64,000 nucleotides of DNA. It comes from Paraconiothyrium sp. Pb-2020. Its lineage: Eukaryota; Ascomycota; Dothideomycetes; Pleosporales; Didymosphaeriaceae. Below the pieces are notes generated by a model that saw only the letters and a list, made by a program, of their open reading frames with translations, was not told the origin of the DNA and did no database searches. The DNA lies in NCBI GenBank assembly GCA_022419385.1, contig JAJUBI010000003.1:3224001-3288000 (forward strand), written 5' to 3'. Every line of letters begins with the position of its first letter. The stretch's first letter is position 1. A program made the position numbers and the translations under genes. Shown piece by piece: positions 10,331-21,403 of the stretch.

Positions 10331-12359
10331 ATGGATCTCGGCGATGAAGGGAGCTCGCCATGGGGTGGTACGTTGCATGCCTTAGCTATCAACGTAGTAA
10401 CCCAATACTGACCTCATGCGCAGATGTGCCCTCGCGGTCTCCGCCTCCTCAGGTACCCAAGATAACCCAAGAGAACGATTCTGGTATGAAAGCCCCAACA
10501 CAAAATATAGCGCAGAGCTGACGGGACAAAGCACCGCAATCCGGTTCGCAAACCGCCGCCTCATCTGCGCCCAATGCCTCGGCCGCACCCCGCTCTCCCG
10601 CCGGACGAGGACCGCGAAGGAAGCAGTACGGCGCGCAGGCAACCAAGCTCGAGGCTGTTGAGGATCCCTTGGGACCTCTCGGTGCGCCTCCTGCAGATTC
10701 GAATCCGGGATCAGAGGCGCCCCCGGCACCACCGCAGAAAGAACAAGCAGGACGGAGCGCACCCCCACAACCAGCTGCATCGATACCCTCTCTGCAAAGT
10801 ACCCTCGACTCCGTGAATCTGGATGACGATGATGACGAAAGACCACTCGCGCGAGGCCCACGCGTACCCCCGCCCGTTCAGCCAGCTACTGCAGCCGCGC
10901 CAACCCGCCCAACACAGCCAAGCGTAAGTGTGGAACAGGCGGCGAAACCGACATTCAGCATCTATGTGGGAGATCCGCACAAGGTCGGTGACCTGACGAG
11001 CTCGCATACTGAGTATTCTGTCATGACCAAGGTAAGCGCGCATTGCTACCTAGCCTGGGTCGTCAATGTGCTGATCGACCATCAGACCACCTCCAAAGGG
11101 TACCGCAACTCCGAATTCACCGTCTCTCGCCGCTACCGTGACTTCCTATGGCTGTATAACCAGCTACACAATAACAACCCCGGTATAATCGTCCCTCCAC
11201 CTCCGGAGAAGCAGGCAGTCGGCCGGTTCGATACCGATTTTGTGGAGTCAAGACGTGCAGCTTTGGAACGCATGCTAAACAAAATTGCCGCACACTCTGT
11301 TCTGCAGCACGACGGCGATCTGAAAATATTCCTCGAGAGTGATGCCTTCAACGTTGACATCAAAAATAAGGAACGGAAAGACCCCGGCCTCGGAGAGAGC
11401 AAGGGCATGTTCGGTTCAATGCTAGGCGGAAGCAGCGGCAAGTTCGTTGAGCATGACGACGTAGGTACCCATTTAAGCTGATTCGATGTTTTATATTGAT
11501 AAATCCAGTGGTTTCACGATCGAAAGATCTATCTCGACGCGCTTGAAAACCAATTGAGGGCTCTGCTTAAAGCTACCGACACGGTGGTGGCACAACGCAA
11601 AGGCTTAGCTGATGCATGCGGTGACTTTTCCGCCTCGCTACACTCATTGTCAACCGTCGAACTATCTCCATCGCTTTCCGGTCCACTCGACAGCTTATCA
11701 GACATTCAGATCCGGATACGAGAGCTCTATGAACGCCAAGCTCAGCAGGATGTACTTACCATGGGCATTGTCATTGATGAGTATATTCGATTGATAGGCT
11801 CGGTGAAGCAAGCGTTCCTACAACGGCAAAAATCGTACCACACATGGCACAATGCGGAGGCCGAACTCCATAAGCGCAAGACAACTCAAGATAAGCTATT
11901 ACGGCAAGGGCGCTCCCAACAAGATCGTTTGAACCAACTCAGTGCCGACGTTGCGGACGCTGAGCGACGGGTCCACCAGGCGAGGTTGTTGTTCGAGGAT
12001 ATGGGCCGCTTGATGAGGAGCGAATTGGAGCGATTCGAACGAGAAAAGGTTGAAGATTTCAAGTCTGGAGTGGAGACGTATTTGGAAAGCGCTGTGGAGG
12101 CACAGAAAGAGGTAAGCAAGGGGTGCGACATCGCTATTGTTTCGCTGTACTGACGCCTTCCCAGCTCATCGAAATCTGGGAGACTTTCCTTATGCAACTC
12201 GACACTGAAGATGGTGACACTTTCGTCCCCCCTGCCGGTGTCGTCGCGTCGCCAAATTCGGAAAATGCACCATCTGTGGACAACAGACCAGCTACCGCAG
12301 AGTCAGAAACCTCGGATGCAAGGGCAGCAGCGGAGGTGACGCGAGAGATTGAAGAGTGA
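10331..12359 (+). CDS. VPS5: Sorting nexin Vps5/SNX1 (retromer membrane subunit)
   Basis: PX-BAR protein that coats endosomal tubules with retromer to return cargo receptors to the Golgi. Exons 10331-10367, 10424-10483, 10532-11031, 11086-11460, 11509-12111 and 12165-12359 give 589 residues. The start MDLGDEGSSPWGD is the usual fungal Vps5 opening. A Pro-rich linker leads to RRKQYGAQATKLEAVEDPLG, then the PX domain (about 165-290) with SRRYRDFLWLY and PPPPEKQAVGRF, the phosphoinositide-binding stretch. The C-terminal Vps5 BAR region (about 310-545) is a long coiled helix array. Intron 2 (10484-10531, 48 nt) ends in AAG and carries an in-frame TGA; the frame is otherwise continuous, so splicing it is required. 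Confidence 0.9.
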
Positions 12360-12963
12360 TTAGTCCACCCTATAATATATATATTTAACGCCTTTGACCT
12401 AACGACTGTGAAGTTAGCTGACATGGTCTGAGAGCTAGATATGTGCGTCTGACTCAAAGTGTTCCAAGCAATGCTCGCTATCTTGTTGGGGATATTCGTA
12501 GGAGGAAACAGCAGTCACGCCAGTATTCAGCGTGGCATGAATCTGTCGAGTACGAAAGATTTGATGGTACAAGGAGCTTAAGAAGATTCTTCAACTGGCC
12601 TTGAGATATCAATGTCAGCGTTATACTACTAAAGCGTCTGCTTTGATTTTAGCAGCGAACTCGCAACGGACACCAGGTCTCCCTCAAGCTTCAGGCGAGG
12701 GTCAGAAAGCTCCTGTCTATATAGCAATGTACGAGATTATGCTTTTTGTATCACGACACTTCATCCCACCTTACACAGGTCATATTTTCCCTGAGCAGGT
12801 AGTTTGGCAAGGCGGTGCGACCCATACGCTCTACCGGAGCACGACGCACTCTGATTGGACGAACGGCCCCTGTCACCGATCGGTAATGCCCCAAAAGTTC
12901 TCGAGCTTCACGTCGCATAGCATCCCATTCCGCATCAACGTCCAAACCACATCTCTCGCAAGC
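12360..12963. other. Intergenic spacer
   Basis: Contains the VPS5 3' end and the promoter of the next gene; a TATATA run near 12717 is a possible TATA element. The frame of the next gene stays open upstream to 12601, but the protein-like part begins at 12964. Confidence 0.4.
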
Positions 12964-13663
12964 ATGGACACGCGCATCCTTCTCCGCGAGCTGCTGCGCC
13001 ATCCACATACGTCGCGGACCCTTCTCACCTCCGCCACCCGCCCACAATCCCGCACCTTCGCCCTTCTCTCTCCGCATCACCCCCAAGCGCGGCACCTCAC
13101 CGTACCGACCATACTGCGGCCCTCCTTCTGGAAATCCATGATACCACGCCCATTGCGATCCGGCGAGAGTGTCTCCTCAACCTCGGAAGCACCGCGCCGC
13201 GAATGGAATCCCGCGACGCCGTATATTGTGCTGGCATTGCTGGTAGGGAGCCAGGCGATTCAAATTCTGTGGCTTAAGCAAGAAAGATCACTGTCGACAC
13301 GTCGAGCGGAGGCGAAGATTGGGCTGCTTCGTGAGGTACTCGAGAGGGTGCAGAGAGGGGAGGAGGTGGATGTTGAAGGGATATTGGGCACGGGCGTGGA
13401 TGGATGGGAAAAGGACTGGGCTAGGTGTAAGTCAGACAATGCTTGTGGAGCAAATTTATGAGAAAATGACTGCTGATCTGCGTGCAGTGCTGCAGGAGAT
13501 TGAGGATGAGGACCTGTTGTTCCAAAGTTCGTTGGAGAAGAAGAGGAAAAAGGAGGCAAAGGCAAAGGAGCAAGAAGAAGAGAGGACTGAAAAGGAGACA
13601 GGCATTCCACAAGAGGGGGCGCGGGTAAAGGTTGAATCGCTTGGTGGAGCGAAATTCTACTAA
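12964..13663 (+). CDS. Mitochondrial single-pass membrane protein, function unknown
   Basis: Exons 12964-13426 and 13488-13663 give 212 residues. The first about 80 residues are rich in Arg, Ser, Thr and His with almost no acids (MDTRILLRELLRHPH...), like a mitochondrial targeting sequence. A single hydrophobic helix, TPYIVLALLVGSQAIQILWL, follows, then a charged region starting RRAEAKIGLLREVLERVQRG and a Lys/Glu-rich coiled-coil tail (EKKRKKEAKAKEQEEERTEK). This layout matches small uncharacterised fungal mitochondrial inner-membrane proteins (I believe the DUF5321 group, not certain). The intron has a perfect GTAAGT donor. I chose the ATG where the targeting sequence begins. Confidence 0.75.
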
Positions 13664-13969
13664 AGAGCCAGAGGAGTCAGCGAGCGGCAACTCGTTGCAG
13701 ACGACTAATCAATTGTCCACGTCTCCAGCTGTTGATCGCATGGGCATGTCTACGAAGTAGATCTGGAAGAGAGTTCACTCGCGAGAATCAGTTACAGACA
13801 AGGCACCACATTACACGATGACTCTATGCTGCCTCAGCCAATCACTGGCAATTGAAACCTGCCGTTACATGGCCCTAATCCGATCGATCGGCAGCAGAGT
13901 GGTGTGAAGATTCCGTATATGTGAACAAAGAAGTGCGACACAGACATTATGGAATGTAGTATGATACAG
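13664..13969. other. Spacer between convergent genes
   Basis: About 300 bases that should hold both 3' UTRs. Nothing else seen. Confidence 0.4.
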
Positions 13970-15009
13970 CTAGATCTTCGACCGCGTTTTACTCTTTTCC
14001 TCCATCAACCTTCTTTTTTCCGCAAATCTCTTCGTCGGTGCGTCCTCAACGAAACGCTCTGCCAAAGCATCGATTGCATTGACAACTGCGACCATCCGCT
14101 GATCTCTCACACCTACATTTTGCAATCTTTTCGTCTCCATCATGCTCTTCCCGTCATTTACTGCTAACTGATCCTCCAAGAACGTAATAACCTCGGCTTG
14201 GAACTCATCGCCCGTTTTGTCCCACACGTAGTTGTACATACCAGCATGGAGCAATTCTTGTGCGGATAGCTTACGGCCAAACATCAAAAAGTCGTTCGCG
14301 CGGTGAATACCAATGTGCTGTGCGAAGGAGAGAGCGGATCCATTCTCAGGGACAAGACCTAGCGCGCTGAAAGGGCATTGGAGCCATGCGGAAGACGACG
14401 CCAGCACAATGTCTGCAATACCGGGGAACCAGGCAGCACCACCTCCTACGCCGGGACCGTTCAGTGCGAGAATGAGCACTTTGCGGTGATCGATCATGCT
14501 TCTCAAGAGCTCGTGAGCTGTACATGATCACGTATCAATGACTGATCAAATCCATCGTTGTAAAATCGTGTATACATACCATAAGTGAAGTTGTGTAAGA
14601 ACGCCAACTTCTTCTCGCCCGCATTCTTATATTCCTTTGTCTGCACGATGCACTTAGTCGCTGCCTGAGATCGCCAACAACCTGAACTCGATCACAATTG
14701 GGACTGGAAGGAGAAGTTACCTGCGACAGCGCACCCGCACCTCGAACATCTGCACCGGCGGAAAAAAACCGACCTTCGCCGGTCAGAACAGTGAAGACGG
14801 TGTCTGGGTGCTCGTTGAGCTCGCGAAGAGCGGCGATGACATCGGTGATCAGAGTGCCACCAAACGAATTGAGAGCTTTAGGACGGTTAAACTATGCGAT
14901 GTGGTGTTAACATTTGTTTAGAAGGGTAGGGCATCTGAGAATAGATGACCTTGATTACACCGATCTTCCCTTTGATCTCGAACTTAATGTCGTTATATTG
15001 GGAGGCCAT
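13970..15009 (-). CDS. Delta3,Delta2-enoyl-CoA isomerase (crotonase fold, ECI type)
   Basis: Moves the double bond of 3-enoyl-CoAs to the 2-position so that unsaturated fatty acids can enter beta-oxidation. Exons (minus): 15009-14950, 14891-14721, 14664-14580 and 14517-13970; 287 residues. Crotonase motifs: FNRPKALNSF, the oxyanion region FFSAGADVRG, LNGPGVGGGAAW, and FSALGLVPENGSA, where the Glu of LVPE is the catalytic acid of the Eci/Dci branch. The C-terminus is Arg-Ser-Lys-Ile, a variant of the peroxisomal PTS1 tripeptide, so peroxisomal location is likely but not certain. Divergently transcribed from the GRAM-like gene at 15693. Confidence 0.88.
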
Positions 15010-15692
15010 GATGGCTGCTAACGTCGCCAAGACAGACTTTAATTGCAAGGACTCGGAGGTGCAAATTTGCGAAGCACTTTGGAGTTGTTGTATGGTAGAC
15101 GCGTGCATATTGATAGTGTCCCCGCAATACCTTAGCCGTTAATGCTGTGCCTCGGCCCCTCGGCGAATGGACCCGGTTCAACGATGATCAACAGGGTCGT
15201 CATCGGCCCGAACCGAGACACTGACAACCTGCCCTGCAACGCATTATACAGAACTGTAAGGCGAACCCGCCTGCGATCAAGGTTCACTTCACAGCCGTAT
15301 CGCGTTTGCACTTTCCGACCTCTCGTGTCCCCAGGAGGGCATGTCAGCTAACAAAGTGTTGGCACGCTGAATATAGGATCATACACACTGTGGTAACTCA
15401 CTCTACAATACGTATTAGTGATGCGGCCTGATTGAATACTGCATGCTCGACGTATATGTTTACGCCGGAGCCACTGCGTCATGTGTCGCTCCGTCACACG
15501 CGATGACGTCGTCAAGCTCCCCCGCGGAGAGCGTTTGCAGCCAAACCAGCTGTGAAGGTAGCACGATGGTGAAAGAGCTTCATTGCAGTAACCCTCGATC
15601 CTACGTCTTAATCCCTCCTATTAATACCGAATTTTCGATTCAGCTGCCTCCAGCACCCCTACCACACGTGGCAGGACTCGCGGCAGAGCAAC
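15010..15692. other. Divergent promoter region
   Basis: Shared 5' region of the enoyl-CoA isomerase (-) and the GRAM-like gene (+). A TGACGTC element lies at 15504-15510. The open frame at 15443-15787 (+) is in another frame from the gene it overlaps and is rejected. Confidence 0.45.
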
Positions 15693-17739
15693 ATGCAGAC
15701 CCGACAGGAGCCCGTCCTAGTCGACGAGTTCGAGGTAGGGCTCGACCGAGCCAAGATAACCAAAACCGTGCAGATGCAGGTCCCTGAACCGCACGAGACG
15801 CAGAGTGAAGACTCAGATGATCAAGGTCGATCTGGAAGCCCGCACTCGTCCTCGCGCATTGTTGTCGAATCCATCAAGGCGAAAAAGCATCGAGCAGGCT
15901 TGAAGATAAGGAAGACTCTACATATCGGGCGAGCATCGGATGACCTTGAATATACTACGACAGCGCTTGCCGGTGCTGGCGTAGAAGCTTCAGGGTCACG
16001 CTACGTATCTGATGTGCCAGAGCCAGAGAAGCCGACTATGAAAGACTTCCTTCACAATCCCCTCGACACTGTCATGTCTAAAATATCAGAACAGACCGAT
16101 CATCAAGTAGCAGCCCAAATCACAGCGAAAGAAATTCCTCATGGCGACGAAGTAGACCTGATACATGCTTCTGAAGCAGTTGAACGCGCACGGGATGATA
16201 CGCAGCGACTTCTCGCAACCAAAGATCTTTCCAGGCTACTGAAGGAACGCCAAGCTACCTACGCGCGATGGACGCTGGATCGCCATATTACCAAGATCAG
16301 ACGTCTGCCACGAGATGAGATCAAGTTGAGGCCAAGATCAGACTTCGAGAAGCATGATCCACGAAAAGGCTTGGTCACTGACTGGAGAGCATATGGGCAA
16401 AATGTAGGCCATTTTCCGAGCCAGAGAGCTCTTCTCGAAGAAAATTAACGCATGACAGGTGCTTGTCTACTACGCGCATCAATATGGAGGGCAGTATATC
16501 GGATTTGGTTCCGATCCACCTGCACCATCAAAGCAAACTATCTTGCCGAACATAGAACGCTTCTTGTTGGCTTCTTCCCCGTTCCAAGAACTTATCATGA
16601 CATCGCGTAGAGTATATCGTTGGGAGCAGCCGGCTACAACGACAAAGTACTTACTGATATACTTGGTGCTTTGGTATTTCGATATGTTGCTTCCAGGTTG
16701 TGTACGTCCACTATGTTCAACCCGAGCACTTTTAGTGTATACTGACTATAATAGCTCGCGACATGCATGTATCTCGTTGTCGAACGTCGTACTCATGGCA
16801 ACACAATGAAAGACTTACGCGAAGACATCGAACATCGAGAAAACCAAAACGCGACTGCTCTTTCTCTAACAGAGTTGATCGTGAAGGAAGGTGACGAGAA
16901 CTGGTCCAACAAACTTGTTGAGGGCTTGGGACCATGGCTCATGCTACAGCTGGCGGATCTAGCCAACTTCTTCGAAAGCTTGCGCAAGTGGGTATCACCA
17001 ACCGTACATAAAGCTTAATGACTGACACGCATAAAGCTTCTACGAATGGCGAGTTCCCCATCGGACCCTGCGTGGTATGATTGTTCTCGGTATTGTTACG
17101 CTAGCGACCGCTCTGGTTCCGATGTGGTTGTTCGTCAAAACCACAACATTTTTCATGGGTCTGACATACTTCGCCCTTTACCCGATCGCTGTCAACTTCC
17201 CAGAGTACAGGCTATTGGTGTCGCCTGCGAAGCGATTCCTTTGGAATATCCCAACACACGGTTAGTCAAGTTTCGTGCTGCTTGTTGAGGTGTTTGCTAA
17301 CCAAACCACAGGGGAGTGGGCTGTTCAATACGTCCAAGCCGAGGGAACTCTCCTAGCTCGCAAATCCACCCCGGTGGCATCCAGTGTGGCAGCAGTCTCT
17401 CCTACTTTCGATCCGGAACATGACTACAACAGCTACACCGCGAGTGAGGACAAGAGTGCCGGTCGTCTTATTGTCAGTCCTAGCGGGATAAGGTTTGTCA
17501 CGAACTTCGGCCATAATGTCCCCTGGGATCTCCAATACGACCAGCTCGAAAGAATCGAGAAGGTAGACCGCATCGTTACAAGGAACATCCCAGGCAAGCT
17601 ACAAGGAGATCCGGGTCAGGACTTGATGTTCACTAGAAGGGACGGTAAAACCCATATGCTGAGGAAGATTGACAAGCGTGATGAGGCATTCTCCCAGATG
17701 GTTGGCTTCTCGGATATTGCATGGCAGGTCGTCTGGTGA
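15693..17739 (+). CDS. Membrane protein with GRAM-like C-terminal domain
   Basis: Exons 15693-16403, 16459-16701, 16755-16987, 17037-17260 and 17312-17739 give 612 residues. The N-terminal 230 residues are charged and probably disordered. Hydrophobic segments follow: TKYLLIYLVLWYFDMLLPGC, the helix pair around GMIVLGIVTLATALVPMWLF and TTTFFMGLTYFALYPIAV. The C-terminal about 130 residues (KSAGRLIVSPSGIRFV, WDLQYDQLERIEKVD) look like a GRAM/PH fold, which binds membrane lipids. I recognise this as a conserved fungal type, possibly DUF3292, but know no assigned function. All five junctions keep frame; the donor in exon 3 (GTGGGT) is the weakest. Confidence 0.78.
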
Positions 17740-18584
17740 GGCTTGGGATATTATCTTCCACTGTGCTACTGTGCCAGCGTTGCGTATTGCAGTAAAAGGC
17801 ATCCATAACGTTCATATGCACAGGATCACTTTAGCGTGTGGGGCAATTGGTCACTCTCGTTCGACAACTGTTACACCTAAATCTCCCACCAAGCACTAAA
17901 ATCGCGACACTTCTGCTAGAGCGCGATCGAATCTTCGAAGCCTTCGAAGGGACCATCCCAATATCTTGATAAGGCCGATAGACCCCTCAAAGAGAGAAGC
18001 GGTCGCGGAAAAAATCGCTTCTTATCCCTGCTACAAGGGCAAAGTGTGATGGGCGGCAAGCGTCGAGGAGAACTATTCCAGGAAGCTGCGGGAGAAGTGA
18101 AATGGTTTTTCGCCCCCTAGCAGATCGATGTCACACGAATTGGCGAGCAATTCAAAACCTATCAGCGTAACCACCGATTGCATTGTTTTACTTTGCAATG
18201 ATGTGTTATTCTTTCTGATACGCATCTTCTATTTGAAAACAGAAAGCCCAAACAACTCTAGAGTGTTATATGCGGTTTCTTTGACGCATACCTGTCGCTC
18301 ATTCAGCGATATAGCCGCTAGCTTCCTAAGACTCACCTCACTGACCTTCGTATGGATTTCTTTCAGATGCTTCACAGCCTCCATGGAATCCCTCTTCCAC
18401 GTGCGCGGGCTCCCTTCCCTGGGTATCTGAGCGATCAATGAAATTGACCTTTTCTGTCGTTTGCCCGCACCATCGTAATTGCAGTCTGGACACTCCGCTT
18501 ACTTTGGAACGCCACATCAAGAGTCCCATTCCTATGGCAAAATCTGATTGCTCGTTGCACACCTCATCCGCTCCACAAATCAGT
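17740..18584. other. Spacer between convergent genes
   Basis: About 0.8 kb with no supported gene or repeat. TTCGAAGCCTTCGAAGG near 17933 is a small self-complementary run. Confidence 0.4.
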
Positions 18585-20378
18585 CTAGATCAGGCATAAA
18601 GTATTTGGAATACGAGAAGTCCCTCTCATGAGACTGCCGTCCATACGTCCGTCCACATAACACTCCCCAAGGATATTGAACCCACCTTGAACCTTTCGTA
18701 GCAAGTATAAGGCATGTCCACCGATGACAGCGGCAACATTGTCACCGGACTTGGCCGCGGATGGAAGGACCGCCACAACCGTGCCACCTAGGAGTGCCAT
18801 TCTTCTACCATAACAGACATTGAACATAGCTTGTTCCATGTTATCTAAGGTGACCAAAGACTCCTCGTCAAGTGAGTCACGACGCCGCTCGAAGAGTGAC
18901 CAGTCAACGGCGCCGCCGCGCTTCCACGTATACGTGAAGCCGTTACGAGTACTCCCTCTTTCAGCGATAGATCTGTCGGCCACCAGGCTTCGCCGAATGG
19001 CTTGGTCCAGTCCCGAAGGATCCAAGCCCACTCCCATCATATCTTTGTACCACGAAAGCGGTGTTGTCCAGGAACCCTTTGGATCATCAAAGATGCTCGT
19101 GAGAAACGTAATTTTCAAGGAGTCTAGAACGAATCCCTGCACATGAAGTTCGAGATTCTTGATACGTGCGTCGCTGGGTCCGGGCGCAGGGTCATATAGC
19201 GGATGATCACCTGCTTGATACCGTTTGTGTGAGAAGCCAAGTATTGAGACCCTTTGCCGCCAATCTGGTACCCACGATGGCATAGCTGGCTCGGGAATTG
19301 TCCTGAGATACTGGTTCGAACTATCTTCTGCCGGCATAAAGACGAAACCTAAAGCATCGACTCCGGTCACGCTCTCCAAAACTAGGTATCGCATGACCTC
19401 GACGTATAAATCAACAGGACTCGTGCTGTAATCGACTGCGATGCGGCCAGCGGATATGTCTATTGCGTGCCCTAGCGGTGCATAAACTCGATCGCTAGGG
19501 TTTGTGCATCCAGCTTTACGCATTTGCTGCAGTAGATCGATCATCAGGCCGCCGTTCCTCTTTTCTCTTGCTATCCTTGCCGATGAAAGGTCTCCTGCAC
19601 TGCCACCAGGCCCACCTGCCTCAACGAAGCGCACCGGGAAGCTTAGGATCCTAGAGAACGTGGTGGCAAGAGATATGGTAGCACAGAGCAGGACGTCGTC
19701 GAAAGAATGCTCCCCGCAGAAGAATAGAATCTCTCCCGGCGTCGTTGCCTCCTGGTAGATCCATACCCTGTGCCAATACGGCTGATTGAGCATCTCAGCG
19801 ATGCCGTCCCACGCCACCCAAACTTTAGTACCGGGTGTAGTAGGAAAACCGGGATGTGACTCCTCAATCCCCATCAGAACAGTATCAATGTCATCGTTGA
19901 AGTTCTGAAGCTCTGTGCGCAGAAAGACATTGAATTCCCGCATGAGCTCTGCCCCCAACCTTGTTTCCTCCTCGTCAAACGGAACACCAAGCCATGCGAA
20001 CACACCATCTGCACATTCGTAGATCCCCCTCATCTGGTGCACCTGCGAGCTGCGCTCACTCAAGTCGTCCTGGTTTATGCACAGTGCATCAACCCAGAAC
20101 AGTTGCTTGCGCTTCCGCACATGCTTTCCAAGGTGCCGGAGCGCGTCGTAGAGGTTCTGCTGCACGGGGAAGATCTCGTCGTTCAGGGTGATGGAGTATT
20201 GTAGGGAGGCCGGTCTGCCCTTTTGGTACGGCGCAGGACCCCAGGTGTAAGAAAGGGCGATGTAGGATGGTGCTTTGGAGCGGGAGTAGGGTTTCATGGT
20301 GCATGAAAGTCCGCTTTCGTCTCGAAACTCCAACAAGCGGAAGCAGTCTCCTACGAGTGATGTATACATCGTGGCCAT
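18585..20378 (-). CDS. HET-domain protein
   Basis: Single-exon protein of 597 residues. HET domains act in fungal heterokaryon (vegetative) incompatibility and related allorecognition; whether this copy does so is unknown. The domain spans about residues 38-180 and shows its three blocks: YIALSYTWG, LFWVDALCINQDDLSER and MRGIYECADGVFAWLG. The rest is the usual variable region with WVPDW and a tail GRRMALLGGTVVAVLPSAAKSGD...GECYVDG, typical of HET proteins. I chose the ATG at 20378; the frame continues one step upstream only through TTG. No NLR or other partner gene is adjacent. Confidence 0.9.
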   Translation of the reverse strand: MATMYTSLVGDCFRLLEFRDESGLSCTMKPYSRSKAPSYIALSYTWGPAPYQKGRPASLQYSITLNDEIFPVQQNLYDALRHLGKHVRKRKQLFWVDALCINQDDLSERSSQVHQMRGIYECADGVFAWLGVPFDEEETRLGAELMREFNVFLRTELQNFNDDIDTVLMGIEESHPGFPTTPGTKVWVAWDGIAEMLNQPYWHRVWIYQEATTPGEILFFCGEHSFDDVLLCATISLATTFSRILSFPVRFVEAGGPGGSAGDLSSARIAREKRNGGLMIDLLQQMRKAGCTNPSDRVYAPLGHAIDISAGRIAVDYSTSPVDLYVEVMRYLVLESVTGVDALGFVFMPAEDSSNQYLRTIPEPAMPSWVPDWRQRVSILGFSHKRYQAGDHPLYDPAPGPSDARIKNLELHVQGFVLDSLKITFLTSIFDDPKGSWTTPLSWYKDMMGVGLDPSGLDQAIRRSLVADRSIAERGSTRNGFTYTWKRGGAVDWSLFERRRDSLDEESLVTLDNMEQAMFNVCYGRRMALLGGTVVAVLPSAAKSGDNVAAVIGGHALYLLRKVQGGFNILGECYVDGRMDGSLMRGTSRIPNTLCLI

Positions 20379-21403
20379 GAGCAATCATGGCCGTCTCAGA
20401 TGTGACAAGGCTGTGGGAATGGGGCCCAGGTCTTGGATGCACCGGCTCGATATTCGCATAGACCTTCGAATCAATTTCTGGTGACCTAATATTTGTGTCG
20501 GAAGGGTTTGCTACAACCTGACTGCGAGTGCAATTTTCAAACGGATGGACGTTCCCGATGTTGAGTGAAATTCGGACAACACCCCCGCTCGGTGAGGGGC
20601 TCATCGGCAATGTAGCTTCTTGCATAAGTAAAGCATGGTCTAAACGTGTTTGCTTTTTCTTGAAAACAAGTCCTATGGCGATGGCTACATCCAACGGCAA
20701 AACAGCTATGCTCATTCCTATCACTCATCAAAGTCTCGGAGTTAGAGCAACCTCATCTGCACGAAACTTCCGGTGCCGATCTCCGCTATACATTATATCA
20801 AGGCTGCTCATTGCGCAACGTACCATCTGAAGCGACGTTCTGCGTGGCAGGACTAGTCGCTGATCACTTGAAGCGCCCGACGAGCCTTGTGAAAATTTAC
20901 AGTTTCTGCGTCGATACCTTCATAGTTCTGTATCACGCTGCTGAGTTTGTACAGCAGTGACCTGAACGGTACACTTCTCGGATTGGAATCGTGTCAAGCG
21001 ATCGCATTGGACGATGATAGCTGCCAGAACCGACCCTTGAGAGATTACCGAAGACTGCATTTCCGGAAAGAAGTCAATATCTCCGATAGTGTACCAACGG
21101 TGATCAGGTTGAAGTGTCAGTTACATTCTTAAACTCCCTTGCGATGACTTGGAAAGGCGCTGCTCCGAAAAAGAGAGCCAAGTCCGCTTTTGATATTCGG
21201 GATACGATGTTGTAAGCTTTGCAGTCTTTGCTGATATGATGTTCCGTTGTCATGATAAGCTATACTCATAATTACAGTTGTGGTCGAAATGAGCATGACA
21301 ATTCACCCATCCACGGGGCGGGTCGGTACTTCTTTTGCTGTGGCCTTCAACGTGCCTTTCGTGGTATCATCTTCTAATTTACTTCAGCACCTCCACACAT
21401 ACT
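20379..21403. other. Spacer upstream of HET gene
   Basis: About 1 kb holding the HET promoter and the MetE-like 3' UTR. No gene supported; the frame at 20089-20724 (-) overlaps HET in another frame. Confidence 0.4.

Noticed and set aside
15443..15787. 114-residue open frame before the GRAM-like gene
   Set aside because: It overlaps the start of that gene in a different frame and lacks any domain.
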